DNA from: Hymenobacter cyanobacteriorum
Lineage (GTDB): Bacteria > Bacteroidota > Bacteroidia > Cytophagales > Hymenobacteraceae
Length of the DNA: 64,000 nucleotides
Reading direction: 5' to 3'
Assembly: GCF_022631375.1 (NCBI RefSeq)
Contig: NZ_JALBGC010000005.1
Span: 62,001 to 126,000 of the forward strand
Position numbers and translations under genes: made by a program. Each line of letters begins with the position of its first letter. Position 1 is the first letter of the stretch. The notes under the pieces are model-generated. The model did no database searches. It saw only the letters and a list, made by a program, of their open reading frames with translations, and was not told the DNA's origin. Of the stretch, positions 17,463 through 25,846 are shown piece after piece.

Positions 17463-19322
17463 ATGCAATATTTAGAAGGCCGCAAATACGTCGTGCAGGG
17501 CATTTTCCTGGTGGTGGCCCTCATCTTCCTCACGCGCCTGTTTTTCATGCAGGTGCTCGATGGCACTTATAAGCTGGCCGCTGATAAAAACACGTTGCAG
17601 CGCATCGTGCAGATTCCGTATCGTGGGCTGATTTACGACCGCAAAAACCAGCTGCTGGTGCAGAACACGCCTGTGTACGACCTGATGGTGGTGCCCCGCG
17701 AGGTGAAGCAGCTCGACTCCGCTCGTTTCTGCGAGCTGCTCCAGATTCCGCAGGAAGGGCTGCGCGCCAGCTTGAAAGCAGCTAAGAAATACTCGCGCAT
17801 CAAGCCCTCGCCGGTGGTGCAGAACCTGACCACGCCCGACCTGGCGGCCATTTCCGACCGGTTGGCCGACTTCCCGGGCTTCCGCATTCAGGCGCGCATG
17901 GCGCGGGCCTACCGCACGCCCAACCTGGCCCACGCCCTGGGCTACGTGGGCGCCATCACGCCGGCGTTTCTGGAGAAGCCGCGCTACGCAAAGTACCAGG
18001 CCGGCGAGAACGTGGGCATTTCAGGGCTGGAGGCGTACTACGAAGACACGCTGATGGGCCGGCGCGGCGTGCAGTACAAAATGGTGAACGTGCGCGGCAT
18101 CGAAAAAGGCAAGTTCCGGGGCGGTGAGTTTGATACGCTCTCCGTAGCCGGGCAGGACTTGCACCTGAGCATCGACGCCGAATTGCAGGCTTACGGCGAG
18201 AAGCTGCTGGCGGGCCGGCGCGGCTCCATCGTGGCCATCGACCCGAAATCGGGCGAAATTCTGGCTTTCGTGTCGGTGCCGAACTACGACCCGCAGCAGC
18301 TCACGGGCAAGGGTTCGGGCAACCGCTACATGGCCCTGCTCAACAACCCCGACCGTCCGCTGTTCGACCGCCCGCTGATGGCGACGTACCCGCCCGGCTC
18401 GGTGTTTAAGCTGGTGAATGAGCTGGTGGCCCTGCAGCTGGGCGTCGTCACGCCCAATACCCCGTTCGACTGTAACCAGAAGCTGGTGCGCTGCACCCAC
18501 CGCCACGAGCCGCCGCGCAACGTGAGCATTGCCATTAAACAAAGCTGCAATCCCTACTTCTACCAGGTGCTGCGGGCGGCGGTGGTGCGTGGCCAGGCTT
18601 CCAACAAGTATGAGGACGCGCATATTGGCCTGGCGCAGTGGCAAAAAATGGTGAAATCGTTCGGACTGGGCGAAAAGCTGGGCGTGGACATGAGCCAGGA
18701 AAAGCGCGGCCTCATCCCGTCGCCGGAGTTCTACGACCACAAGTTCTTCAACAAGAAGGAAAACCGCCAGCACCGCTGGAGCTTCCGCAACGTGTACTCG
18801 CTGGCCATCGGGCAGGGCGAAATCGGCATCACGGGCCTGCAAATGGCCAACGTGCTGGCCACCATCGCCAACCGCGGTTGGTACATCACGCCGCATTTCG
18901 TGCGCGGCATCGGCCAGGGCGGCCCGTTGCCGCAGTTCCGCCAGAAGCACTACACGGCCGTCGATACCGCGTTGTTCAAATACATCATTCCCGGCATGCA
19001 GCAGGTGGTGGATGGGAACGGCGGTACCGGCGAACTGGCTTCGCTGGCGCAGTACGGCATTTCGGTGGCCGGCAAAACCGGCACCGTGCAGAACCCCCAC
19101 GGCTTCGACCACGCCACCTTCGCCGCCTTCGCCCCGGCCAACGACCCCAAAATTGCCATCGCCGTGTTCATCGAAAACTCCGGTTTCGGCGGCACCAGCG
19201 CGGCCCCGGCGGCGGGCCTGATGATTGAGAAATACCTGCGCGGCAAGGTGGCCCCCTACCGCCACCGCATGGAGGACTGGATTATGTACGGCGACTTCAC
19301 GAAGAAGCTGCACGGGATGTAG
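17463..19322 (+). CDS. mrdA: Penicillin-binding protein 2 (elongation transpeptidase)
   Basis: PBP2 is the class B transpeptidase that cross-links peptidoglycan during rod elongation, anchored in the inner membrane with its body in the periplasm. The 619-residue protein has an N-terminal membrane helix (VVQGIFLVVALIFLTRLFF), a dimerisation/pedestal domain starting RGLIYDRKNQLLVQNTP, and the transpeptidase domain with all three motifs: SVFK (S313-K316), SCN (S361-N363) and KTG (K538-G540). It closes the mre cluster. The family's usual next gene, rodA, is not here; an SDR gene follows instead, after another palindrome. Confidence 0.96.
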   Translation: MQYLEGRKYVVQGIFLVVALIFLTRLFFMQVLDGTYKLAADKNTLQRIVQIPYRGLIYDRKNQLLVQNTPVYDLMVVPREVKQLDSARFCELLQIPQEGLRASLKAAKKYSRIKPSPVVQNLTTPDLAAISDRLADFPGFRIQARMARAYRTPNLAHALGYVGAITPAFLEKPRYAKYQAGENVGISGLEAYYEDTLMGRRGVQYKMVNVRGIEKGKFRGGEFDTLSVAGQDLHLSIDAELQAYGEKLLAGRRGSIVAIDPKSGEILAFVSVPNYDPQQLTGKGSGNRYMALLNNPDRPLFDRPLMATYPPGSVFKLVNELVALQLGVVTPNTPFDCNQKLVRCTHRHEPPRNVSIAIKQSCNPYFYQVLRAAVVRGQASNKYEDAHIGLAQWQKMVKSFGLGEKLGVDMSQEKRGLIPSPEFYDHKFFNKKENRQHRWSFRNVYSLAIGQGEIGITGLQMANVLATIANRGWYITPHFVRGIGQGGPLPQFRQKHYTAVDTALFKYIIPGMQQVVDGNGGTGELASLAQYGISVAGKTGTVQNPHGFDHATFAAFAPANDPKIAIAVFIENSGFGGTSAAPAAGLMIEKYLRGKVAPYRHRMEDWIMYGDFTKKLHGM

Positions 19323-19340
19323 AGGGAGTCATTGAACGAG

Positions 19341-19438
19341 GTAGAGACGCGACACTTCGCGTCTCGTCGTCCACGCCGTTTGAGTTAATAAGGGGACGTA
19401 GCCGTTCAACGAAGAGACGCGAAGTGTCGCGTCTCTAC
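19341..19438. repeat. Intergenic palindrome, family B (copy 1)
   Basis: About 98 bp. Left arm GTAGAGACGCGACACTTCG, right arm its reverse complement, each arm itself containing an inner dyad (GACGCGACACTTCGCGTC). The loop is long and unrelated to families A or C. A second copy is at 45.3 kb. Confidence 0.93.
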
Positions 19439-19506
19439 ACCACCTGGCCCCAACCTTTCGCCGCCTTACCGGGTTGTAACACCTCTCCAACCAATTCTAC
19501 AAATAC

Positions 19507-20223
19507 ATGGAATCCCTGCAAGGAAAAGTCGCCCTCGTAACGGGCGCGGGCAAAGGCATCGGCCGGGCCGTAGCCTTGGCGCTGGCTGCCGAAGGCGTAC
19601 ACGTGGGCCTGCTGGCCCGCACCGATAGCGACCTGCAAACCCTCGCCACCGAAATTAAAGCCGCCGGTGGCACTGTGGCCACCGCCGTAGCCGACGTGGC
19701 CGACCGCACCGCCGTGAACACCGCCGTGGAAAAGCTCCACGACGAGCTTGGCCCGATTGACATCCTCATCAACAACGCCGGCATCGGCACCTTCGCCAAG
19801 TTTCTGGAGATGGAGCCCGAGCAATGGGAACACATCATCCAGGTGAACCTGATGGGCACCTACTACGTGACGCGCGCCGTGCTGCCCGTGATGATTGCGC
19901 GCCAAACCGGCGACATCATCAACATTTCCTCGACTTCGGGCCAGCGCGCCGCCGCCGGCAGCAGCGCCTACAGCGCCTCCAAGTTCGCCGTGCTCGGCCT
20001 CACCGAAGCGCTGATGCAGGAGGTGCGCAAGCACAATATCCGCGTGTCGGCCCTCACGCCCAGCACGGTAGCCACGCCGCTGGCGCTGGAAAACAAGCTT
20101 ACTGATGGCAACCCCGACAAAGTGATGCAGCCCGAGGATTTGGCCGAGTTCATGGTATCGCAGCTAAAGCTAAATCGCCGCATTTTTATTAAAGAGGCCG
20201 GCATGTGGTCGACGAATCCGTAG
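19507..20223 (+). CDS. Short-chain dehydrogenase/reductase, FabG-like
   Basis: A 238-residue classical SDR, cytoplasmic and NAD(P)-dependent. The cofactor motif is TGAGKGIG near residue 13, the structural motif NNAG near residue 90, and the catalytic residues are Ser in ISSTSGQ and Tyr/Lys in YSASK. The sequence resembles 3-ketoacyl-ACP reductases and general SDRs; with no fatty-acid synthesis genes nearby I do not assign fabG. A -7-like element (CAACCTTTCG, around 19448) precedes it. A hairpin terminator follows. Confidence 0.87.
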   Translation: MESLQGKVALVTGAGKGIGRAVALALAAEGVHVGLLARTDSDLQTLATEIKAAGGTVATAVADVADRTAVNTAVEKLHDELGPIDILINNAGIGTFAKFLEMEPEQWEHIIQVNLMGTYYVTRAVLPVMIARQTGDIINISSTSGQRAAAGSSAYSASKFAVLGLTEALMQEVRKHNIRVSALTPSTVATPLALENKLTDGNPDKVMQPEDLAEFMVSQLKLNRRIFIKEAGMWSTNP

Positions 20224-20248
20224 CGGATTACTAAATGCCACCGATATT

Positions 20249-20284
20249 AAAGTGCCCCCGCAACGTGAGTTGCGAGGGCGCTTT
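20249..20284 (+). terminator. Terminator after the SDR gene
   Basis: Hairpin AAAGTGCCC-CCGCAAC-GTGA-GTTGCGA-GGGCGCTTT with a strong GC stem. The T-run is short. Confidence 0.65.
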
Positions 20285-20363
20285 GAGTTGGATATACTGT
20301 CGCTGTGTACTTTCTGCCTTAGCTTGTCTGATGCCTGCGAAACTTCTTTCAATGCCGTTATTT

Positions 20364-21032
20364 ATGCAAAAAGCAATTGTCATTCTGGTATTGTTAAGCT
20401 CTTTCGCGGCGTGTACACCTCAAGAAAAAGCAACTGCGTTTTTGTCAAATTCTCGTGCTATACCAGAACGTTTGCAGGAGGTTTATCAAATTAGCAAGCA
20501 AACTTCCTATTCATTATTCGATTGCGATACAACAATTAGTGAAATAAGAATTTGGGAGTCGCCTAGCCGATTGACTAATACGAATGCCTTGTTTTTGACC
20601 AATAATTCAGTTTCATCTACCGTATTTTACTTGCTAAATAAAAATAGTTCACAAACGAAAAAAGTAACTGCCGTAAATAGCTGTCAGGAGCAAATAGTAA
20701 ATGCAATAACAGGAGAGGAAATACCATTCTCGAATGCCACTTCGGGCGGCCCATATCTGACATGGCAGAAGGACGCAGAAGCGACTATTGATTCACTTTT
20801 CAAAATGGGATTTGCGGAAATGCAGTCACAGCCTGAAGTTGAAACCCAGCGCGTCGGGGACGGAATAAGCTATGTAATTGAGGTGCGCAGAGGTAGATTT
20901 TACAAATATGTTTACTACGCTAGCCCGGAGCTATTCCAGAATGAGCTCGCTCGAAAATTTGTAAAAACCTGTCAGTTTTTAACGCGTGGTAAATGGCATT
21001 TTCCTAAATATCAATTGGCTTCCAAAAAATAA
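20364..21032 (+). CDS. Putative lipoprotein, AT-rich gene of unknown function
   Basis: I do not recognise this 222-residue protein. It starts with a short signal and a possible lipobox (IVILVLLSSFAAC), so it is probably an exported lipoprotein. The rest is hydrophilic, rich in Asn, Ser and Lys, with two cysteine pairs (SLFDCDTTI, VNSCQEQ) that could form disulfides. Base use is striking: the gene is much richer in A and T, with many AAA, AAT and ATA codons, than any neighbour, which suggests recent transfer. ATG choice is based on the signal peptide; an ATG at 20352 would also work. Its stop codon lies inside a hairpin shared with the convergent VanX-like gene. Confidence 0.65.
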   Translation: MQKAIVILVLLSSFAACTPQEKATAFLSNSRAIPERLQEVYQISKQTSYSLFDCDTTISEIRIWESPSRLTNTNALFLTNNSVSSTVFYLLNKNSSQTKKVTAVNSCQEQIVNAITGEEIPFSNATSGGPYLTWQKDAEATIDSLFKMGFAEMQSQPEVETQRVGDGISYVIEVRRGRFYKYVYYASPELFQNELARKFVKTCQFLTRGKWHFPKYQLASKK

Positions 21033-21061
21033 CTTACTTGGTTACAATCCAGGTAAGTTAT
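21029..21061. terminator. Shared hairpin between convergent lipoprotein and VanX-like genes
   Basis: Arms ATAACTTAC.TGG and CCAGGTAAGTTAT around TTACAAT. It overlaps both stop codons (21030-21032 and 21058-21060). The A-run before it gives a T-run on the minus strand, so it mainly terminates the VanX-like gene. Confidence 0.75.
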
Positions 21062-21717
21062 AGCTGCTCAAACGGCACGTCCTGAATTGGGTACAACTTC
21101 CAGTCCTGGAAATCGAAGTGCCACCACTCGGCCGGCAGCACCGTGAAGCCGTGGGCTTCCATGCGGGCGCGGAGCAGGTCGCGGGCGGTGCGCTGGGCCG
21201 CGGTACCGCCAGCGTAGGCGGCGTAGGAGCGGGGGCTCATCTCATCATAAGCGCCGGGCATTTCGATTTCGTGGCCGGTGGTGAGGTCGCAGAGCGTGAG
21301 GTCGACAGCACAGCCGCGGTTGTGGCGCGAGCCCTTGCGCGGGTCGGCCACAAATTCCTTTTTGTCGGTTGGCGTGTGCTCCCACATCTGCTTGGTGATG
21401 CGCCAGGGCCGGTAGCCGTCGAACACCATCAGGCCGTAGCCCAGCGGTTGCAGCTCGGCCTGCACCTGGGCCAGCGCCTCGGCAGCGGGGCGCTGCAGAA
21501 ACGCCCGCGCCTGCGGGTACAGCACCCGGCCCATAAAATTGTGCGTGGTAGCATAGCGGATATCGAGCCGCAGGCCGGGCACCACGCGCGTCAGCTCCAC
21601 CAGCTCGCCGGGGCGGAAGGGGCCGGCCTCGTGCGGTGGCCGCGCCGCGCAGCTGCTGAATATGCTAAGCAGCATCCCTAGCCACGGCTGGCGCAAAATA
21701 TTGTGGCGGGTTTTCAT
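21058..21717 (-). CDS. D-alanyl-D-alanine dipeptidase (VanX/DdpX family)
   Basis: A 219-residue M15D zinc dipeptidase that splits D-Ala-D-Ala. The zinc motif SRHNRGCAVDLTLCD (SxHxxGxAxD) and the second site EWWHFDF are both present, with the substrate-arginine region FDGYRPW. The N-terminus reads as a short lipoprotein-type signal (GMLLSIFSSC), so it may be exported and act in the periplasm, as DdpX does in peptide recycling; there is no van gene cluster nearby and no reason to infer vancomycin resistance. The start at 21717 is chosen because it gives the clean signal; an ATG at 21774 is in frame. Confidence 0.9.
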   Translation of the reverse strand: MKTRHNILRQPWLGMLLSIFSSCAARPPHEAGPFRPGELVELTRVVPGLRLDIRYATTHNFMGRVLYPQARAFLQRPAAEALAQVQAELQPLGYGLMVFDGYRPWRITKQMWEHTPTDKKEFVADPRKGSRHNRGCAVDLTLCDLTTGHEIEMPGAYDEMSPRSYAAYAGGTAAQRTARDLLRARMEAHGFTVLPAEWWHFDFQDWKLYPIQDVPFEQL

Positions 21718-21777
21718 CAGATAAAATGGCGCACGTAGTGAGGGCAAGTGTTTCATGGATATTCGATTGACCACAAG

Positions 21778-22614
21778 CTATTCATGCCTGCGGCTACCCC
21801 TGGGTATTTTGCTAAGCAACACGCCGGACTTTTCCGACGGATTGAAGCCCATGAACACGCCATATTCTTCTTTGATTTTCTGTTTGGTCAAGGCGGAATC
21901 CATCACCAATCCGGTTGGTCGAATTTCAAAGTATAAGGTGGGGTCGTAAGTCGTCCACCTCTTGCCTTGTTCATCATCCCACAGTTCACTATAAGCCAAC
22001 GCGCCTTTAAATTCCTGCTTTCCGTCGTGGTCCCAGTCTTTGGCCGGGCCGTCGAACGTCAGTATGGTGTCTATTCGCACAATCTGGTGGTTCTGAATAA
22101 AATACCTGCGAGCTAGTTCTTTAGAAGGCGGTTTGTTGAAGGCAACTAACAACTCGCCACCCATTTGACCGGTTGGAATCCACATGGGATATAGCTTACG
22201 AATCTCCGGCTGTGCCGAAAAATCATAGGTCATTCCAGTCGCGGTGTCCCGGTAAATTATCCGGCCATTCAGCACAATCGAAAAAGTCTCCTTTATATCC
22301 CACGGGTCGTGAATGATGGCTGTAGCGGGCTGCTGGACAGATTTTTCTACGATGACCAGGCCGGGCGCAACCTCCTTTCTGGTCTCAAATGCCTCATGAA
22401 ATGAAGCCACATCGCCCGAAGGCAATGGCTCAGCCGCAGCAACGGCGGTATCAGCAACAGGTGCGTGCATAGTCGCAGTATCCGGCAACTGCGGCGGCTC
22501 AACTGTCGAAGCTGAAGTTTCAGCAGTTGCCGGGGCTTTTTTGCTTTCGCAGCCAGTTAATAGTGCGCAAACAAGCAACGCCCCGAATAATGAGCAGAAA
22601 GGTGGAAAAGGCAT
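21778..22614 (-). CDS. Putative lipoprotein, unknown function
   Basis: A 278-residue predicted lipoprotein. The ATG at 22614 gives a clear signal with lipobox LLTGC (FGALLVCALLTGCES). An acidic/Pro-Thr-rich linker follows, then a mixed beta domain from about residue 80 with KDWDHDGKQEF, which looks like a calcium-type DxDxDG turn. I recognise no family. It lies between the VanX-like gene and the nuoN terminator, on the same strand, but gaps of 60 bp and 130 bp on either side make the relation unclear. Confidence 0.72.
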   Translation of the reverse strand: MPFPPFCSLFGALLVCALLTGCESKKAPATAETSASTVEPPQLPDTATMHAPVADTAVAAAEPLPSGDVASFHEAFETRKEVAPGLVIVEKSVQQPATAIIHDPWDIKETFSIVLNGRIIYRDTATGMTYDFSAQPEIRKLYPMWIPTGQMGGELLVAFNKPPSKELARRYFIQNHQIVRIDTILTFDGPAKDWDHDGKQEFKGALAYSELWDDEQGKRWTTYDPTLYFEIRPTGLVMDSALTKQKIKEEYGVFMGFNPSEKSGVLLSKIPRGSRRHE

Positions 22615-22692
22615 TGGCAGGCGCTGGTTTATCGTTGGAAATAGGCGCTTGAAGGTAAATGCTTTTCGAAGTTTTGAGCGGCATTGGCTCAA

Positions 22693-22724
22693 TAAAAAAG
22701 GCGACCCAAACAGGCCGCCTTTTC
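22693..22724 (-). terminator. Terminator after nuoN
   Basis: Hairpin AAAAAAGGCG...CGCCTTTT with flanking A/T runs; works on the minus strand just past the nuoN stop codon. Confidence 0.75.
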
Positions 22725-22744
22725 AATTATCATGCAAGCTGCTG

Positions 22745-24145
22745 CTACAAAATCCCGCTCATAAAGCCCGGCACAATGCCCAGCAGAATCGTGAGCAGCG
22801 CCAGTACCACGAGCGTCACGGTTTGGATACCATCGACCGGTACGGGCGTAGCGCCCTCGGGAGCCGGCTTCAGGTACATGGCGATGAGGGGGCGCAGGTA
22901 GTAGTACAGGCCCACCATGCTCATAATCACGGCAAACACCACGAGGCCGATATAGCCCTGGCCGACGGCCGCGGCCAGCAGGAAAAACTTGCCGAAGAAG
23001 CCTCCCGTGAGCGGAATGCCGGCCAGCGAGAGCATGGCCACCGTCATCACAAAGGCCAGCAGCGGGTTGGTTTTGCCCAGGCCGTTGAGGCCGGCGTAGG
23101 AGTCATCCTTGCGGTGGTCGGTCACCAGTTTCAGCACGCCGAAGGCGGCTACGGTAGCAATGGAGTAGGCCAGCGAGTAGAAGAAGATGGCGCTGGCGGC
23201 CTCACCCTGCAACACGCCTTTGCTGGCCACGAGGCCGATGAGCAGGTAGCCGGCGTGGCTCACGCTGGAGTAGGCCAGCATGCGCTTGGTGTTGGTCTGG
23301 GCCGCCGCGCCCACGTTGCCGAGTAGCAGCGTGAGGGCGCACATGGCCTGAATGGTGGGCATCCAGAAGCCCTGGGCGGCGGGCAGGGCCACGGCCAGCA
23401 GCTTGAGGAAGGCGGCGAAACCGGCGGTTTTCACCACCGTGCTCATGAAGGCAGTGAAGAACGTAGGCGTGCCCTCGTACACGTCGGGCGTCCAGAAGTG
23501 GAATGGCGCGGCCGATACTTTGAAGCCGATGCCGATAATCATCATCAGAATGCCGATGTAGAGCATCGGTTGCAGGCTAGCGTTGGCGGGCGCGGCTACG
23601 GCGGTGGCCAGCTGCGAGAGGGCGAAGGTGCCGGTAGCGCCGTAGAGCAGCGCGATGCCGAAAAGCAGAATGCCGGTGGCAAACGCGCCCATCAGGAAGT
23701 ACTTAAGGGCGGCCTCGTTGGAGCGGGAATCGCGCTTGCTGCTGCCGGCCAGCACGTACATGCTGATGCTCAGGATTTCAATGCCCACGAAGAGCATTAG
23801 CAGGTGGTCATAGCCAATCATCATGATGGCTCCGACCAGCGAGAAGAGCAGCAGCGCGTAGTATTCGGCCAGGTTGGGCTCGCCCGAGGTTACGTAGCTG
23901 CGCGAGAAGGGCAGCAGCAAAATGGTGGTGAGCAGTACAATGCCGGTGAAGGCGACCGTGTAATTATCGACCACCAGCATGTGGTTGAAGTAGGGCTCGT
24001 GCACGACGTTCCAGTCGGCGTAGTTGGCCCCGAACACGGCCAGCAGCAGCAGCATGGCGCCGGGCAGCAGCACCTTGTTCGAGCGCAGGAAGCCCAGGAA
24101 CAGGTTGAGGATGCCAAAGACGGAGAGGAGAATGATGGAGGTCAT
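22745..24145 (-). CDS. nuoN: NADH-quinone oxidoreductase subunit N
   Basis: NuoN is one of the three antiporter-like, proton-pumping subunits of complex I. The 466-residue protein is almost all membrane helices (about 14) with the family's conserved charged residues, such as the Lys in AALKYFLMGAFATG and the Glu in FVGIEILSISMYVL; further marks are FHFWTPDVYEGTP and SLAGIPLTGGFFGK. It follows nuoM in the usual order, but a palindrome-type repeat fills the 132 bp between them. No other nuo gene is in the window. Confidence 0.95.
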   Translation of the reverse strand: MTSIILLSVFGILNLFLGFLRSNKVLLPGAMLLLLAVFGANYADWNVVHEPYFNHMLVVDNYTVAFTGIVLLTTILLLPFSRSYVTSGEPNLAEYYALLLFSLVGAIMMIGYDHLLMLFVGIEILSISMYVLAGSSKRDSRSNEAALKYFLMGAFATGILLFGIALLYGATGTFALSQLATAVAAPANASLQPMLYIGILMMIIGIGFKVSAAPFHFWTPDVYEGTPTFFTAFMSTVVKTAGFAAFLKLLAVALPAAQGFWMPTIQAMCALTLLLGNVGAAAQTNTKRMLAYSSVSHAGYLLIGLVASKGVLQGEAASAIFFYSLAYSIATVAAFGVLKLVTDHRKDDSYAGLNGLGKTNPLLAFVMTVAMLSLAGIPLTGGFFGKFFLLAAAVGQGYIGLVVFAVIMSMVGLYYYLRPLIAMYLKPAPEGATPVPVDGIQTVTLVVLALLTILLGIVPGFMSGIL

Positions 24146-24277
24146 ATTTTTAGCTGTTAGCCACTAGCTGTTAGCTATTAGCTCTTTTGCTGACAACATT
24201 GTAAAAACCGATGCACCGGCTGAAGGCGACACGCTGGGAAAGCTAACGGCTAACAGCCATCAGCTAATAGCTAAAAA
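24146..24277. repeat. Palindrome-type repeat filling the nuoM-nuoN gap, family D
   Basis: The minus-oriented gap is flanked by arms TTTTTAGCTGTTAGCC... and ...GGCTAACAGCCATCAGC, ending AGCTAAAAAC. Inside the left arm the unit TAGCTGTTAGC occurs twice in tandem. The sequence differs from families A-C, so I treat it as a fourth family with one copy here; similar short repeats (TTATGAG) lie at 30.66-30.70 kb. Confidence 0.8.
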
Positions 24278-25744
24278 CTACCTGCCCACCAGCGCCAGAA
24301 TGTTCGTTACGGCCGGCTCCGAGAGGTGCAGGAAGGTGTTGGGGAACAAGCCAATCCAGAACACCAGAGCGATGAGCGGCACGAAAATCAGCAGCTCGCC
24401 GCCGGTGAGGTCGGTGATGGTTTCGGAAAACGAAGAGTCGGGGCCAAGCATGACGCGCTGGAACATGCGCAGCAGGTACACGGCCGAGAAAATGATGGTG
24501 AGGCCAGCCACCGCACCCACCCAGGCGTTGTACTGGAACACGCCTTCGAGCAGCAAGAATTCGCCCACGAAGCCGCCGGTGAGAGGTAGCGCTACTGTAC
24601 TCAGCAGCATTATCAGGAAGCAGACCGACAGCAGCGGCGTGCGGCGGGTGAGGCCGCCAAGGTCGGGGATGAAGCGGGTGCCGGTGCGGCGCTCGATGGC
24701 ATCGGCCACCAGGAACATGCCGACCACGTTCACGCCGTGGGCCAGCATCTGGACCACCGCGCCTTGCAGGCCGATTTGAGTGAGCGAGAATACGCCGGCG
24801 GCCATCAGGCCCACGTGCGAGAGCGAGGAATAGGCGATGAGGCGCTTCACGTCGCGCTGGCGAATGGCGATGATGGCGCCGTAGATGATGCCGATGACGG
24901 AGAGGATGATAACCGGCTTCTGCCACTGGCTCACGCCGAGCGGCACCACCGGCAGCAGCCAGCGCATGGTGCCGTAGATGCCCATTTTCAGCATGATGCC
25001 CGAGAGCAGCATGGTGGCGGGGGCGGGGGCATCGGTGTATGTATCGGGCTGCCAGGTATGGAAGGGGAAGATGGGCATCTTCACGGCGAAGGCCGCGAAA
25101 ATCAGCCAGAACAGCCACGACTGCTCCGAAGCGCTTAGGTGCAGGTTGTAGAAGGCCGACAGCTCGGATGAGTGTTGGGCCAGCGAGCCGGCGGCCGGGC
25201 CGGTTTGCAGGTAGAGGTACACGAAGCCGGCCAGCATCAGCAGCGAGCCCACCACGGTGTAGAGGAAAAACTTGAGGGTGATGGCCACGCGACGCTCGCC
25301 GCCCCAGGCGCCGGCCAGGAAGTAAATCGGAATCAGGGCCACTTCCCAGAAGAAGTAGAACAGGAAGGCATCGAGCGAGGTGAACACGCCAAGCAGGCCC
25401 GTTTGCATGAACAGCACGAGGGCATAGAACGTGGACGGGCTGTCGTAGTCGCGCTTGAAGGCCGACAGCAGAATGAGCGGCACCAGGAAAGTGGTGAGCA
25501 GCACCAGCAGCAAACTCAGGCCATCGAGCCCGATGTGAAAGTTGATGCCGGCCGACGGAATCCAGCTGTAGTTGAGGTTGTAGGCTTCGGAGCCGTGGGT
25601 TTTGAAATCGAAGGCGGCGTAGGCCGCGAGGGCGAATTCAACGAGCGAGGCCCCGAAAGCGAGGGCGCGGGCGGCGGCTCCCTTAACGAATAGCAGCAGC
25701 AGGGCGGCGGCTAGAGGGAGAAAAAGCAGTACAGCAGTCAGCAT
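24278..25744 (-). CDS. nuoM: NADH-quinone oxidoreductase subunit M
   Basis: NuoM is an antiporter-like membrane subunit of complex I. The 488 residues are predominantly membrane helices with family marks FYFFWEVALIPIYFLAG, KFFLYTVVGSLLML, FHTWQPDTYTDAPAP, AYSSLSHVGLM and LPLTGGFVGEFLLL. It is preceded by a perfect -7 promoter element (25800-25807) and not by nuoL or nuoK, so nuoM-nuoN form their own transcription unit here, unlike the classical single nuo operon. Position next to the serine hydrolase gene looks unrelated. Confidence 0.95.
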   Translation of the reverse strand: MLTAVLLFLPLAAALLLLFVKGAAARALAFGASLVEFALAAYAAFDFKTHGSEAYNLNYSWIPSAGINFHIGLDGLSLLLVLLTTFLVPLILLSAFKRDYDSPSTFYALVLFMQTGLLGVFTSLDAFLFYFFWEVALIPIYFLAGAWGGERRVAITLKFFLYTVVGSLLMLAGFVYLYLQTGPAAGSLAQHSSELSAFYNLHLSASEQSWLFWLIFAAFAVKMPIFPFHTWQPDTYTDAPAPATMLLSGIMLKMGIYGTMRWLLPVVPLGVSQWQKPVIILSVIGIIYGAIIAIRQRDVKRLIAYSSLSHVGLMAAGVFSLTQIGLQGAVVQMLAHGVNVVGMFLVADAIERRTGTRFIPDLGGLTRRTPLLSVCFLIMLLSTVALPLTGGFVGEFLLLEGVFQYNAWVGAVAGLTIIFSAVYLLRMFQRVMLGPDSSFSETITDLTGGELLIFVPLIALVFWIGLFPNTFLHLSEPAVTNILALVGR

Positions 25745-25799
25745 CAGCAGGCGGATTGGGCGCGTTGCGGCACGGGGGAACCCGTGCGCAAATTGACCG

Positions 25800-25807
25800 C
25801 AAACTTA
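25800..25807 (-). promoter_or_regulatory. -7 promoter element TAAGTTTG for nuoM-nuoN
   Basis: Minus strand reads TAAGTTTG, exact TAnnTTTG match, 56 bases upstream of the nuoM ATG. Confidence 0.7.
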
Positions 25808-25846
25808 CGCACGGACTAGGAAGGCACCACGGTTTTTGCGCAACTT

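Noticed and set aside
21058..21717. Vancomycin resistance from the VanX-like gene
   Set aside because: No vanH, vanA/B-type ligase or vanRS is near it; VanX-family dipeptidases also serve peptide recycling.
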